From Cyrtodaria siliqua (taxonomy: Eukaryota > Mollusca > Bivalvia > Adapedonta > Hiatellidae), in assembly GCA_037043455.1 (NCBI GenBank), contig JAWPHD010000232.1, positions 434,001 to 498,000 on the forward strand: 64,000 bases of DNA, given 5' to 3'. Below the pieces are notes generated by a model, which did not search any database, was not told where the DNA came from, and was given only the letters and a program-made list of their open reading frames with translations. A program made the position numbers and the translations under genes. The stretch's first letter is position 1, and the number at the start of each line of letters is the position of its first letter. Below, one piece after another: positions 21,500 through 32,819 of this stretch.

Positions 21500-22840
21500 A
21501 ACCTTGGCACCTATTTATTATCCATATCATCTCGGTGAGTGAGAATGCATGGGAACAGTAGTTCTGAAATATAACGGTTTGGTCATCGCGGTCAGCCTCG
21601 GTTACTGCCTATTGTATTATCAACCAAGACATTAGCTTTATATCTTCATAATCACTGCATTATTTTTTTTTGTATAAAACAGTCAGACCTGTAGATAATT
21701 TAGACTGCAGTGGGTATTTACTCTTAGATTCAAAGTGAATGAGTTACACAAACGCGTTTAGAGTAAAATCAAATATTTTTAAATAGTTCATGTTTCCACG
21801 ATGGAGGGGAATCCATTTCATACATTTTTAAAGAAACACATGTTCTATTTAAATTGATGATAAGTAAAAGGAAACACGCTTTGTTTTTTGTTCTTATTAT
21901 TAGACGCATGATCATGTAACTACGGATCAGACTGTTCCACTGGACACCGCATGAAATTAAATACTCATGATTTTTTTTTTAATTTTAGAGTTTTTGTAGT
22001 AATGGTACTTGCAATTTTAAAAAAACATATTTTGAGGAACATACATAAATACTCAGCCTGTCTGTTGCTCTCATGAAACTCCGGAATACTATCGAATGAT
22101 ATGGAGTAATGACTGTTTTAGTGAGGATATGAAATGAAAAGGGCATACAATGTATAACTGGATGTTGTTTACTGGCTCGTCAATACAATACAGTTGATTT
22201 CAAACCACCCTACACAGAATGTGAAAAGCAAGCCCGGAGCCTTTTTTACCCTTAATAACGAATAGATTCTTATGGTGTTTTACGTGCTTGCATGATAGAC
22301 AATAATACAGGGACCGCCCGGTTTACGTCCCCATCCGACTGACGAGTCAAAGAGAGCCTGTCATGCATAAGAACACAACGACTAAAACGTATACAATAGA
22401 CCTAAGACGCTCAATTACGGCATGTTATTATTTTAAATTTCAGAAAGAGAAGAAGAAAAAAACGCAATTTTCCTACAAATAATGTGTAGTACGAATTTTG
22501 TTAGACGATTGTAGCAGATTATTTGCTTAGCGCATGTTACATGTTTTCTTGGCATTGACTACACATAATTGATAAATAAATAGATAAAAGCAGTGCGTCA
22601 GGTCCAGGCAAAGCATTTCCCATTGCTCGTGCCTTATAAAATATTAGTTTTTATCTCGCAGTAAATACATATAAAATATTGTTTGCTATAAATGTTGGCT
22701 GATTAAGAGAAAACTGTGTATGTACTATTTACTGTCAAAAATAAATTATAGGTTATATAGTTATATATGTACTGTAGGAAAACATAATATAAATCATTAC
22801 AAAATGGCATATAACTAATGGTTTAAAGTTGTATAGGCTA
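21500..22840. other. FReD intron sequence; no further exon found
   Basis: I searched both strands by eye for the missing central FReD segment (GGGWTV..QRR..GS..F...W.....GFG) and did not find it. No transposon ends were noticed. Confidence 0.5.
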
Positions 22841-22846
22841 ACTTAC

Positions 22847-22973
22847 AGTCCAACCGCCCAATCTGTTACCATGTCGCAGTAGACGTCATGTGGTTTGTTA
22901 TTCTGAAGATATACCGTGTACATTCCACTGTTGCTTCCAATACCGAAGTTTAGGACATCATGACAGTCACGAG
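22847..22973 (-). CDS. First FReD exon of a fibrinogen-related gene
   Basis: Bounded on the minus strand by acceptor TATTTGTAG and donor GTAAGT. It encodes (A)RDCHDVLNFGIGSNSGMYTV then YLQNNKPHDVYCDMVTDWAV and GL. DC..VL..G...SG.YT(V/I)Y......VYCDM.TD is the start of a fibrinogen-like domain, including the first disulfide pair. Families normally read TDGGGWTV next; the DNA here (GATTGGGCGGTTGGACT) looks like that with one base lost, giving TDWAVGL. The exon ends with two bases and the exon at 18519 begins with one, so splicing directly to it keeps a frame. A signal peptide exon was not identified upstream. Confidence 0.72.
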
Positions 22974-23509
22974 CTACAAATATACATAATTGGTTTTAAC
23001 CAGGCCCTATAAAAGTTCTTATGGTATAAAGTGAATATTGTGTTTATTATTTGTATTCAGTTTAGCTTTCCTTTGTTGGTTATTATGAAAACTTGATAAA
23101 AACGGAAGACACAGCATGCATGAAGGCCGATTCAAGAAACATGCGGAAGGAATTTTATTAGCGCTGAATAATGAGTTTCTCCCTAGTCTCAACATCAAAT
23201 ACAGGTTGTGTTTATCTTTCTCATTATGACCACTAAATATAGTTAACATTCATCATATCACGTTACCTTTACTGTAGAATATATGGTTCGTTTGCATGTA
23301 TGATATGAAATATATAGATCATATGAACTATCACCTCTATTCTTACAATTAATAACTGCTTCTTTTACATGCATTTTCTCAACTGCTTTCACATCGAATA
23401 AACTGCGTGTTTACAGTTCGTACTATACTCATCAATATGTTGTTAACGTGCATTGTATCCCTTATCTTACTATTGAATAAATTACTACTTTGTACTCAGC
23501 TTTACTACA

Positions 23510-23640
23510 GTGTGTACGGACATGCCAAGTTATCTCTGAATAACATATCATTTAATTGTGTGAGTCTTTTCCACAAGGAGTACGGAAATGCCAATAAATC
23601 TCTGAATAATACATCATTTAAGTATGTTAGTTTGTGACCG
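23510..23640 (+). repeat. ~60-bp direct duplication
   Basis: TACGGACATGCCAAGTTATC/TCTGAATAACATATCATTTA is followed by TACGGAAATGCCAATAAATC/TCTGAATAATACATCATTTA. A shorter related stretch (GGGTACGGAAATGCCAGTG) is at 28988-29006, just outside the long-TIR element. The frame at 23407-23637 merely runs through it. Confidence 0.7.
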
Positions 23641-23859
23641 ACTTGTTATAGAGATCATCAGTTTAAAGAGATCAGTAAAAGATTAAATATCCAGATATGA
23701 ATAGGTATCACCCAAAAAAATCATATTGTTCAGAATTATTGAAATATTTTCAGCAGTTACAGTATGACCTAATTCGTTCTTCACTATGGTCCACTCTGTA
23801 TCAAAATGAGTACAGTTGACAAATCCGTTTCAAAACTGCTTCTAACGGTAATTTGATTT

Positions 23860-24005
23860 GCAATACAATCCATTTCTAAAATCGAATATATGGATCTTTC
23901 TAATTCATAATGTTTCTTCACTTTTCATATGCAATACAATCTATTTCTAAAATCGAATATATGGTTCTTTCTAATTCATAATGTTTCTTCACTTTTCATA
24001 TGTAA
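23860..24005 (+). repeat. 71-bp tandem duplication
   Basis: CAATACAATCCATTTCTAAA..ATCGAATATATGG..TTTCTTCACTTTTCATATG occurs twice, at about 23861 and 23932, with a period of 71 bp. Confidence 0.85.
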
Positions 24006-24061
24006 TATCATCCAAATCATAAAATGAAAAAGGGGTGTTTTTTGTACATCTCATATCTCCC

Positions 24062-24725
24062 TATCCTGACCAGCGAATGGATAGTTCCGACATTCCATTT
24101 ATAGCTCCGCCCTCTATTGTTCCAGACCTAGTCTTACCAGCGAATGGATAGTTACAACCTTCCGTTTATAGCTCCAACCTCTATTGTGCAAGGCCTAGCC
24201 TTTCCATTGAATGGATAGTTCCAACATTCAGTTTATAGCTCCGCCCTCTATTGTTCCAGACCTAGCCTTACCAGCGAATGGATAGTTCCGACATTCCGTT
24301 TATAGCTCCGCCCCCTTTTGTTCCAGACCTAGACTTACCAGCGAATGGATAGTTCCGACATTCCGTTTATATCTCCAACCTCTATTGTGCAAGGCCTAGC
24401 CTTTCCATTGAATGGATAGTTCCAACATTCAGGTTATATAGCTTGCCCCCATTGTTCCTGGCCTAGCCTTACTAGCGAATGGATAGTTCCGACATTCCGT
24501 TTATAGCTCCAACCTCTATTGTGCAAGGCCTAGCCTTACCATCGAATGGATAGTTCCGACATTCAGTTTCTATCTCCGCCCTCTATTGTGCAAGGCCTAG
24601 CTTACCATCGATTTGATAGTTCCGATAGTTTATAGCTCCGCCTTCTATTGTTCCAGGCCTAGCCTTACCATCGAATGGATAGTTCCGACATTCCGTTTTA
24701 AGCTCCGCCTTCTATTGTTCCAAGG
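24062..24725 (+). repeat. ~66-bp minisatellite, about ten units
   Basis: Units contain GAATGGATAGTTCCGACATT, CCGTTTATAGCTCC, (G)CCCTCTATTGT and (G)CCTAGCCTTACCA. Unit starts are near 24074, 24140, 24203, 24276, 24343, 24409, 24476, 24545, 24608 and 24674. Variation between units is mostly substitutions. Confidence 0.88.
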
Positions 24726-24958
24726 TCAGGTTCCCACAAACATGTGCTCTTTTGTATTTTAGAGTTGTTTGTGGGACAACACTGTCATTTGTTACACTCA
24801 GTTGTATATGTTGATTATACGTTTAATTGGCTCAAATCTCTAGAGGATGTAAGCTTGATTGACAGATCGAATCTATGAATAGAGATTGTGTTTAAATTAA
24901 CTTCGCATTATCATCATATTATATGTTGTAAACTTACATTACATCATCTTACCCTTAC

Positions 24959-25466
24959 CACTGTAGAGATCCGTACACCGGATCTTGGTCAAGACCCAGT
25001 TCACTAGTACGGAGTTTTGGTCAGCCATGTTGTAGAAAACGTGCGGATAACAACACCAAAGGTAGGTTAACCACGTTTTTCTCCTATTTTTGTTCATGTA
25101 TATGAATAATCAGTATTGCTATATGTTGCGGAAACATTTCCCCGTTCAAATATTACCGTACATTGTTGACATATTACTTTAAATGCTACAATTCGGATCA
25201 AAGAAAAACAATTGCCGGTGCTGAAATTCGCCCAAAGTACCCTTCAGCAATAAATATCTCATTAATTTTCAAGTTAATGAAAATTTTGAATTGGCAGATT
25301 TATTTGTTTTCCCAATATACGTGCATGTTCAAAATTTCAGCATCATTCATCCGAAACTGGCCGAGATATGAATCGAAACAAAACGTGCCCAGCGTAACTA
25401 ATTCATATAAAAAGACGCTGATTTGTGTACGGAGTCTTGTCCATGTACTGTACGGGGTTTTGCAAT
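24959..25466 (+). mobile_element. Left terminal inverted repeat of a ~4 kb DNA transposon
   Basis: It begins CACTGTAGAGATCCG and is the reverse complement, with scattered mismatches, of 28432-28937. CTTAC flanks it outside (24954-24958) and again after the right end (28938-28942), a 5-bp target duplication. ACTCCGTAC or its complement recurs at the inner and outer parts of the arm. No transposase was found. Confidence 0.85.
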
Positions 25467-25754
25467 GCTAAGATTGTTTTCGCTGCTCTGCAATGAAGTT
25501 ATTTACTTATATTTATAGTAATTCTTAGACATTATTTAGGTCCTATATGTCATATACCATTTTGTATTGTTAAGACGAAAAAATGCAGAAAACTAAAACT
25601 TAAAAGGGGTAATTCTTGAGAAAGACTCCGTACTTATTCCAAATAACTACATGTACTACAAACTAAGTCCAGACGTATATTATAGTCTGTTAGAATTGAT
25701 ACAGTTGTCCAATTTTAGCTCATTGTGACCACAGTTAACGTCATATAATTTTTT

Positions 25755-28070
25755 TTCTCATTTACAACAATCCATTGCATTGGTCAATGTTTATTCAACT
25801 TAGAAATGAGGTAATTGCTTTAATCCGCGAATCTAAGGAATCATACAAGTCAAAACTTACATCCCAGTTAACTGATAAATCAATCCCCACGGGTAAATGG
25901 TGGCGTATAGCAAAATCGATCTCTAAATTTAACAAAGTAACTCAACCAAACTTTCCAATAAAAAATAGCGGTCGTATTTTAATACATCCAGTAGACAAAG
26001 CAAACGCATTGAATTCTTCCTTTTCTGCAACATCTCATATTGAACATGAACCGGAATTACCTACTTTTCATAATCGCACTGACTATAAAATGAATGACTT
26101 TATTATAAATGAAACGGAAGTAATTGATCAATTGAAAATCTTGAAATTATCGAAACCTCCAGGCCCAGATATGATTAGCCCAAAGGTGTTAAAATTAGTT
26201 TTAAATAGCATCGCTGCTCCATTGATGCGACTTTTTAATCTGTCATTGTCCACTAGAAAAGTACCATACTAATGGAAACAGGCGAATGTAACTCCTATTT
26301 TTAAGGGCAAGGGAAAACCTGACATGCCGGGCAATTATAGGCCTATATCCATTACCAGTATTATTTGCAAATTGATGGAAAAAATCGTATTTAAACACTT
26401 GTTCAACTATATCAAAACGAATACCCTTCTGTGCAAATGCCAGGCAGGCTTTCAACCTAGAGACTCTACAGTAAATCAGCTCATAGAAATATATAATAAC
26501 ATAATAAGCAACCTCGACGCTGGGAAAGATGTACGATTTATATTTTGCGTTTGACAAAGTATGGCATGCTGGGTTGCTTTTTAAATTAGCAAAATATGGT
26601 ATCAATGATTCATTATGTAACTGGATACGTAGCTATCTCTCTGATAGGCAGCAAAAAGTAGTCCTAGATGGATTTTCTTCAAGCTTCAGTACTGTAGATG
26701 CAGGTGTTCCGCAAGGCTCTGTTTTAGGTCCGTTTCTATTTCTGCTTTATATAAATGACATCACAGATGACTTATTGAATGATGTACGGTTATTTGCTGA
26801 TGACACTTCTCTTTTAGTTGTAGTTGATAAAAACCCAGTAGAATGTGCTAACTCTCTTACAAATGATCTTTGCAAAATATCTGAATGGTCAAAAAAATGG
26901 GCTGTTACATTTAATCCTAAAAAAAAAAAGCCTTGTTTGCACTAGAAGAAACTATAACCACCCACCAGTCTACTTTGATAATGATGTAGTACAAGACGTA
27001 GCGTCACATTGTCACCTTGGATTAACAATTCAGTCCAATGCAACTTGGTCGCAAAAAAAAATAGAAAATATATACGAAAAAGCATGTGCACGATTTAACA
27101 TTCTAAGAATGCTTAAGTACAAACTTGACAGACATTCTCTATTGAAAATATATATCGCCTTTATAAGACTTATACTTGAATATGGAGATTCAGTATGGGA
27201 TAACTGTACACAGGGAGAATCTGATCTATTAGAGAGCGTCCAAGTTGAAGCAGCACGAATAATAACAGGCCTCAGATGCAATTCCTCTAGATCATACTTA
27301 TATACTGAATTGAACTTAGAAACATTAACAAAAAGAAGAAAAGATCATAAACTTGTAACTATTTACAAAATAATTTATGGCATAAGTCCAGATTACATGT
27401 ATAACTTAATCCAGCCATACTTACCTGTAAACAATAATTATAACCTTCGAACTTCAGGATTAAACTTACGTCTCCCTCTTTGTCGTACAACATCATATTA
27501 TAACAGCTTTCTGCCGAGTACAATTAGATTGTGAAATGCTTTACATTTAGACGCTAAAATTGCACCATCTGTTGAACAATTTAAGCATAAACTTAAGGCT
27601 ATTGAACATAGGACTGACAGTCCATATCACTATAATATAGGAATTAGGAATAATAATGTCAATTAAGAAATAACTCAAGTAATCTAAATACGCATTTATT
27701 TAACTATTGGTTACAGAAACTCATACTAAAACCATTATATTTTGTAATAATCGGTACATTTTTATATATATTTCGTATTGGTTTCCAGTATGATTTTCTT
27801 TCTGTTGATTCTTTTTTTTTTTCTCACTTAAATTCTTTCTGACAGTACAAAGTGTTAATACTCAACAATCACGGTACACATGTTTCAAAGATTCTAAGTT
27901 AATTGTCAAACCAATATATGCAAACTGTACTACAATTCCACATTTTATGTTATGTTTGATATGAATGTATTGTTTATATGTACCTTGATATGGGAGAGGT
28001 CTTACATAGGCATTGCCTGTTGTCCAATCCCATTCAGTACTTGAATAAAATATTGTTTAAATAAAGTATT
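25755..28070 (+). pseudogene. 5'-truncated APE-type LINE inside the DNA transposon
   Basis: The RT reads SK(P)PGPDMISPKVLK, NVTPIFKGKGKPDMPGNYRP, GVPQGSVLGPFLFLLYINDI and VRLFADDTSLLVV, then a thumb/C-terminal region ending near 27660. Lesions: an in-frame TAA near 26271 (VPY*WKQANV); loss of bases around motif A near 26550 (FIFC|FDKVWH, where relatives have FFDISKAFDK.W), which removes the first catalytic Asp; a frameshift in the A-run near 26925; and TGA at 27532-27534 (IRL*NALHL). The tail contains TTGAATAAAATATTG and TAAATAAAGTATTG. The closest relative in the window is the element at 54965-58880. The endonuclease is absent. No certain target duplication was identified. Confidence 0.85.
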
Positions 28071-28431
28071 GTTATACGTCCCACGGGCGTTAAAAATCCT
28101 TACCGTATTTTTTTCAAACAGTTTGCCTGTCAGGTTAAAATTAATTCTATGCCCCATACTGACATCTAAACTATGTCAAACTTTCCTAAGCATGTTAATA
28201 GAAAATGTAAAGTTGGTTCTTAAACTACATTGACAACACATAATATAGATAAAGGCATGGGTTAATATTAATTATCTATATAGCTCGCATGATTATATCT
28301 GTTCAAGGAAATCTACGTTGATTCAGTTCTAATTACACTACATTGACTGTTTACAAACATTCAATGAATGTTTTATGTCTTACATGAAATGCAAGTACCA
28401 TTAAAACCATAGTTTCATACAATATATTTAA

Positions 28432-28937
28432 AGCAAAACTCCGTACAGTTAAAAGAGAATATTTGCAGTACTCCGTACACAAGTGCCCAAGACCCCGTAC
28501 ACAAACATTAATTTTGTTTCGATTCATATCTCGGTCAATTTCGGATGAATGAAGTTCAACATTTGAACATGCACGTATATTGGAAAAACAAATAAATCTG
28601 CCAATTCAAAATGTTCATTAACTTGAAAATTAATGAGATATTTATTGCTGAAGGGTACTTTGGGCGAATTTCAGCACCGGCAATTGTTTTTCTTTGATCC
28701 GAATTGTAGCATTTAAAGTAATATGTCAACAATGTACGGTAATATTTGAACGAGGAAATGTTTCCGCACCATATAGCAATACTGATTATTCATATAAAAT
28801 GAACAAACATAGGGGAAAAACGTGGTTAACCTACATTTGCTGTTGTTATCCGTACGTTTTCTACAACATGGCTGACCAAAACTCCGTACTAGTGAACGGG
28901 GTCTTGACCAAGATCCGGTGTACGGATCCCTACAGTG
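28432..28937 (-). mobile_element. Right terminal inverted repeat of the same DNA transposon
   Basis: Reverse complement of 24959-25466, ending CGGATCCCTACAGTG and followed by the CTTAC duplication. The frames at 28694-29026 and 28713-29048 lie in this arm and its flank. The mirrored arm does not conserve them, so they are not genes. Confidence 0.85.
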
Positions 28938-28942
28938 CTTAC

Positions 28943-29620
28943 TATAGTATGGAAATAAAGGTTGTTTTGCATGCAGTTTTCTACAATGGGTACGGAAATG
29001 CCAGTGCATATTATTTACTTGTTTGAGTCTTTTAACATGTATACACACATACCAGAATTATACACTACCACATAGGTAAGTAATACCTTGTTTGCAAAGG
29101 GAAGCTGAAGGGCTCTATGCTCCTTTTTCACACGTAGCCGTTTCAGAGCCGATGAAATAGTAGCCATCAAGGCAGGTGTATGTCGCGGTTTCTCCTTCAT
29201 AACTGTTTGGTGCTTATACCTTATACCTGTCCATTTGATGGGGCTACAGCTGGTGGGCAGTCTGAATTGTATTACATAGAAATACGTCAGTACTATTCAT
29301 TGTAATTTCTTTATTTTTAAACAATGTATGACCGGATTATTTTAAATGTTGAAAAAAATAAATAAAAGCGTTAATGTCCAAATTTGAAATGGTACTAAAG
29401 TGACATTGCTGTCAAGTTTTATTGAAAAATCTACAGTAGTTTCTGAGGAGTGGTTATACATTTCCTTTTACACCGTAGAAGGAAACACTCAGTTGATAAT
29501 TTATAACCTAGTGATCAATTCTAAAACTAAATGTCAATGCTGCGGTTCTTGGAAAGCCGATGATGGTTATTACAAATAACGACGACCATAATGAATTACG
29601 GAACGACCCCATGCAAATAC
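28943..29620. other. No recognisable gene
   Basis: Flank of the DNA transposon and of the minisatellite. It is AT-rich with short frames only. Confidence 0.5.
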
Positions 29621-31925
29621 TGTATTCATGTGTCGGCCTGCCCATACTGAATAAATGTCTTGGACTGTAGATAAAGTATCCATGTCTCGGCCTGCCAATA
29701 ATATATCCATGTCTCGGACTCCCCATATTGTATCCATATATCGACCTGTAGATATTGTATTCATGTCTCGGTCTGTAGATACTGTATCCATGTCTCGACA
29801 TCTGTATGCTTTATCCATGCCCATACTGTATCCATGTCTTGTCCTGCCATACAGTATCCATGTCCTGTCATGCCCATACTGTATCCATGTCTTGTCCTGC
29901 CCAAACTGTATCCATGTCTTGTCCTGCCCATACGGTATCCATGTCTTGTCCTGCCTATACTGTATCCATGTCTTGTCATCTGCCCATACTGTATTCATGT
30001 CTTGTCCTGCCCAAACTGTAGCCATGTCTTGTCCTCCCCATACTGTATCCATGTCTTGTCCTGCCCATACAGTATCCGTGTCTTGTCCTGTCCATATTGT
30101 ATCAATGTCTCGTTCTGCTCATACAGTATCCTTGTCTCGACATCCATGCCCATACTGTATCCATGTCTTGGTCTTGTCCTGCCCATACTGTATCCAAGTC
30201 TTGTCCTGCCCATACTGTATCCATGTCTTGTCCTGCCCATACAGTATCCATGTCGTGTCCTGTCCATACTGTATTCATGTCTTGTAATGCTCATACAGTA
30301 TCCATGTCTTGTCCTGCCCATACTGTATTCATGTATTGTCCTGCACATACTGTAGCCATGTCTTGTCCTGCACATACTGTATCATGTCTTGTCCTGCCTA
30401 TACAGTATCCATATCTTGTCCTGTTGTCCTGCCCATACAGTATCCATATCTTGTCCTGCCCATACTGTATCCATGTCTTGTCCTGTTAATACAATATCCA
30501 TGTCTTGTCCTGCCCATACTGTAACCATGCCCGTCCTGCCCATACAGTATCCATGTCTTGTCCTGCCTATACAGTATCCATGTCTTGTAATGCCGATACA
30601 TAATCCATGTCTCGTCCTGCCCATACTGTATCCATGTCTTGTCCTGCCAATACTGTATCCATAGCTTGTCCTGCCCATACTGTATCCATGTCTTGTCCTG
30701 TCCATACAGTATCCATGTCTCGTCCTGCCCATACTGTATCCATGTCTTGTCCTGCCCATATTGTATCCATGTCTTGTCCTGCCCATATAGAATCCATGTC
30801 TCGACATCTCCATGCTTTATCCATGCCCATACTGTATACATGTCTTGGTCTTGTCCTGCCAATACTGTATCCATATCTTGTCCTGCCCATACTTTATCCA
30901 TGTCTTGTCCTGCCCATACTATATCCATGTCTTGTCCGGCCCATACATTATCCATGTCTTGTCCTGCCCATACTGTAGCCATGCCTTGTCCTGCCCATAC
31001 TGTATCCATGTCTTGTCCTGCCCATACAGTATCCATGTCTTGTCCTGCCCATACTGTAGCCATATCTTGTCCTGCCCATATTGTATCCATGTCTCGTCAT
31101 GCTCATACAGTATCCATGTCTTGTCCTGCCCATACTGTAGCCATGTCTTGTACTACCAATACTGTATCATGTCTTGTACTGTCCATACTGTATCAATGTC
31201 TTGTCCTGCCCATACAGTATCCATGTCTTGTCCTGCCCATACAGTATCCATGTCTTGTCCTGCCCATACTGTATCCATGTATTGTCCTGCCCATACTGTA
31301 TCCATGTCTTGTCCTGGCCATACTGTAGCCTTGTCTTGTCCTGCCCATACTGTATCCATGTCTTGACCTGCCCATAGAGTATCATTGTCTTGCCCTGTCC
31401 ATATCTTGTCCTGCCCATACTGTATCCATGTTTTTTCATGCCCATACTGTATCCATGTCTCGTCATGCCTATACTGTATACATGTCTCGTCCTACCCATA
31501 TTGTATCCATGTCTCGTCATGCCCATACTGTATCCATGTCTCGTCCTGCCCATACAATCCATGTCTTGGTTTCCCATGCAGTATCCATGTCTTGTCCTGC
31601 CCATACTGTTGCCATGTCTTGTCCTGCCCATACTGTAGCCATGTCTTATCCAGCCCATACTGTATCCATGTCTTGTCCTGCCCATACAGTATCCATGTCT
31701 CGGCATTCTCATACTTTTTCCATGTCTCGGCATGCCTATATTGCATCCATGTCTCGACATTTCTAAAGTATCCTTGTATCGTCATACCCATACTTTATCC
31801 AAGTTTCGGATTGCATATACTGTATCCATATCCCGATCTGCTAATATCCATATCTCAGACTGCTTATTCTTTGTCGATGTCTCGGCCTGCCTATGATTGT
31901 GTCCATCTCGCGGCCTGCCCATATG
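29621..31925 (+). repeat. 27-bp minisatellite (~2.3 kb)
   Basis: The unit is TATCCATGTCTTGTCCTGCC + CATACTG, repeated about 80 times with substitutions (CTCGT for CTTGT, CAGTA/TGTA) and a few larger insertions. Because 27 is a multiple of three and the unit lacks stops in most frames, long frames appear on both strands (CPAHTVSMS and MDTVWAGQD repeats). They have no start context or non-repeat domain and are artefacts. Confidence 0.95.
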
Positions 31926-31929
31926 GAAT

Positions 31930-32725
31930 GCTATGCGAAAATGGGGAGATCAAAAATTCCGAAATTGCTCTTCGCAAAGTAATACTTTTTAAAATGCTCG
32001 GTTCATTTCCGGAATCGTCCGTGCTCAAAGTATTATTTAAACTAAGTAGGAACAATTTCGTTATCGTCCGTGCTCATTGTAAGAACTGGGACAAAGTAGG
32101 ACTATTTTAGTTCATTCCTATAGTGAAAAAATCAACATATTATAATCACTGATCATATTATAATCAGTAAAGGAAATTAAGGTTAAACGACGATGCGGCC
32201 CATATGAATCGGCATAATTATGATGCGATATACAAATAATTATGTAGCAGTTTGAATTTTTGTTTAACCCTTACGGTGCCGTATACTTATGACACTAGTC
32301 TACCTGCATAGCTGGAAAGTTGCAATAAAAATAAAGAATGATATGGGGTTTCCAAGGGCATGACTTTCATGAAATTTAGTTTATATATAAATCTATACTC
32401 GTAAAACTGGTCATATGAACATCTTCTTTTATAAACGGCTGTTATTTATTTGTCTTCACTTCTTTGTTCTTTTGGTGATATTGAAGAAAATTGTAAATAT
32501 CATGCATCATCTGTGATGATGTCAGATCTATGTAGGTTAATCCTTTGGATTAGAGGTAGTTTTGTTTCGCCAACGTACTATTGTATGTAAGCCGTGTAAG
32601 CCAATAGAGCGTCCGCATTCCTCTAACGCCTTTTGTACTATATTGTTTAATTAAATGAAAATGATTAAATGAAATCATATTGTTTTCTTTTCGCTTGAGT
32701 GAACTGGTTTATACTCTCACCGAAC
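31930..32725. other. No recognisable gene
   Basis: Unique AT-rich sequence downstream of the minisatellite. CTCGGTTCATTTCCGG and CGTTATCGTCCGTGCTCA blocks repeat weakly near 32000-32080. No domains. Confidence 0.45.
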
Positions 32726-32727
32726 AG

Positions 32728-32815
32728 TGTTTGCCACTGACAGTTCCATGGCGGTACCAATATTGTCAACCATATTATGTTTGTGGAGTCGCTTTCATTG
32801 CTTGTATTTCTCCTT
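32728..32815 (+). mobile_element. Short PLE 3'UTR remnant
   Basis: TTTGCCACTGACAGTTCCATGGCGG...ATTGTCAACC...TTTGTGGAGTCGCTTTCATTG corresponds, with substitutions, to the PLE 3'UTR at 21105-21180. Confidence 0.6.
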
Positions 32816-32819
32816 GCCA

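Noticed and set aside
28694..29048. Overlapping ORFs of 110 and 111 codons
   Set aside because: They lie in the right TIR and its flank; the mirrored left arm has no corresponding frame.
29508..31791. Numerous long ORFs on both strands (up to 241 codons)
   Set aside because: All arise from a 27-bp repeat whose length is a multiple of three; they contain only repeated nonapeptides and no domain, signal or splice context.
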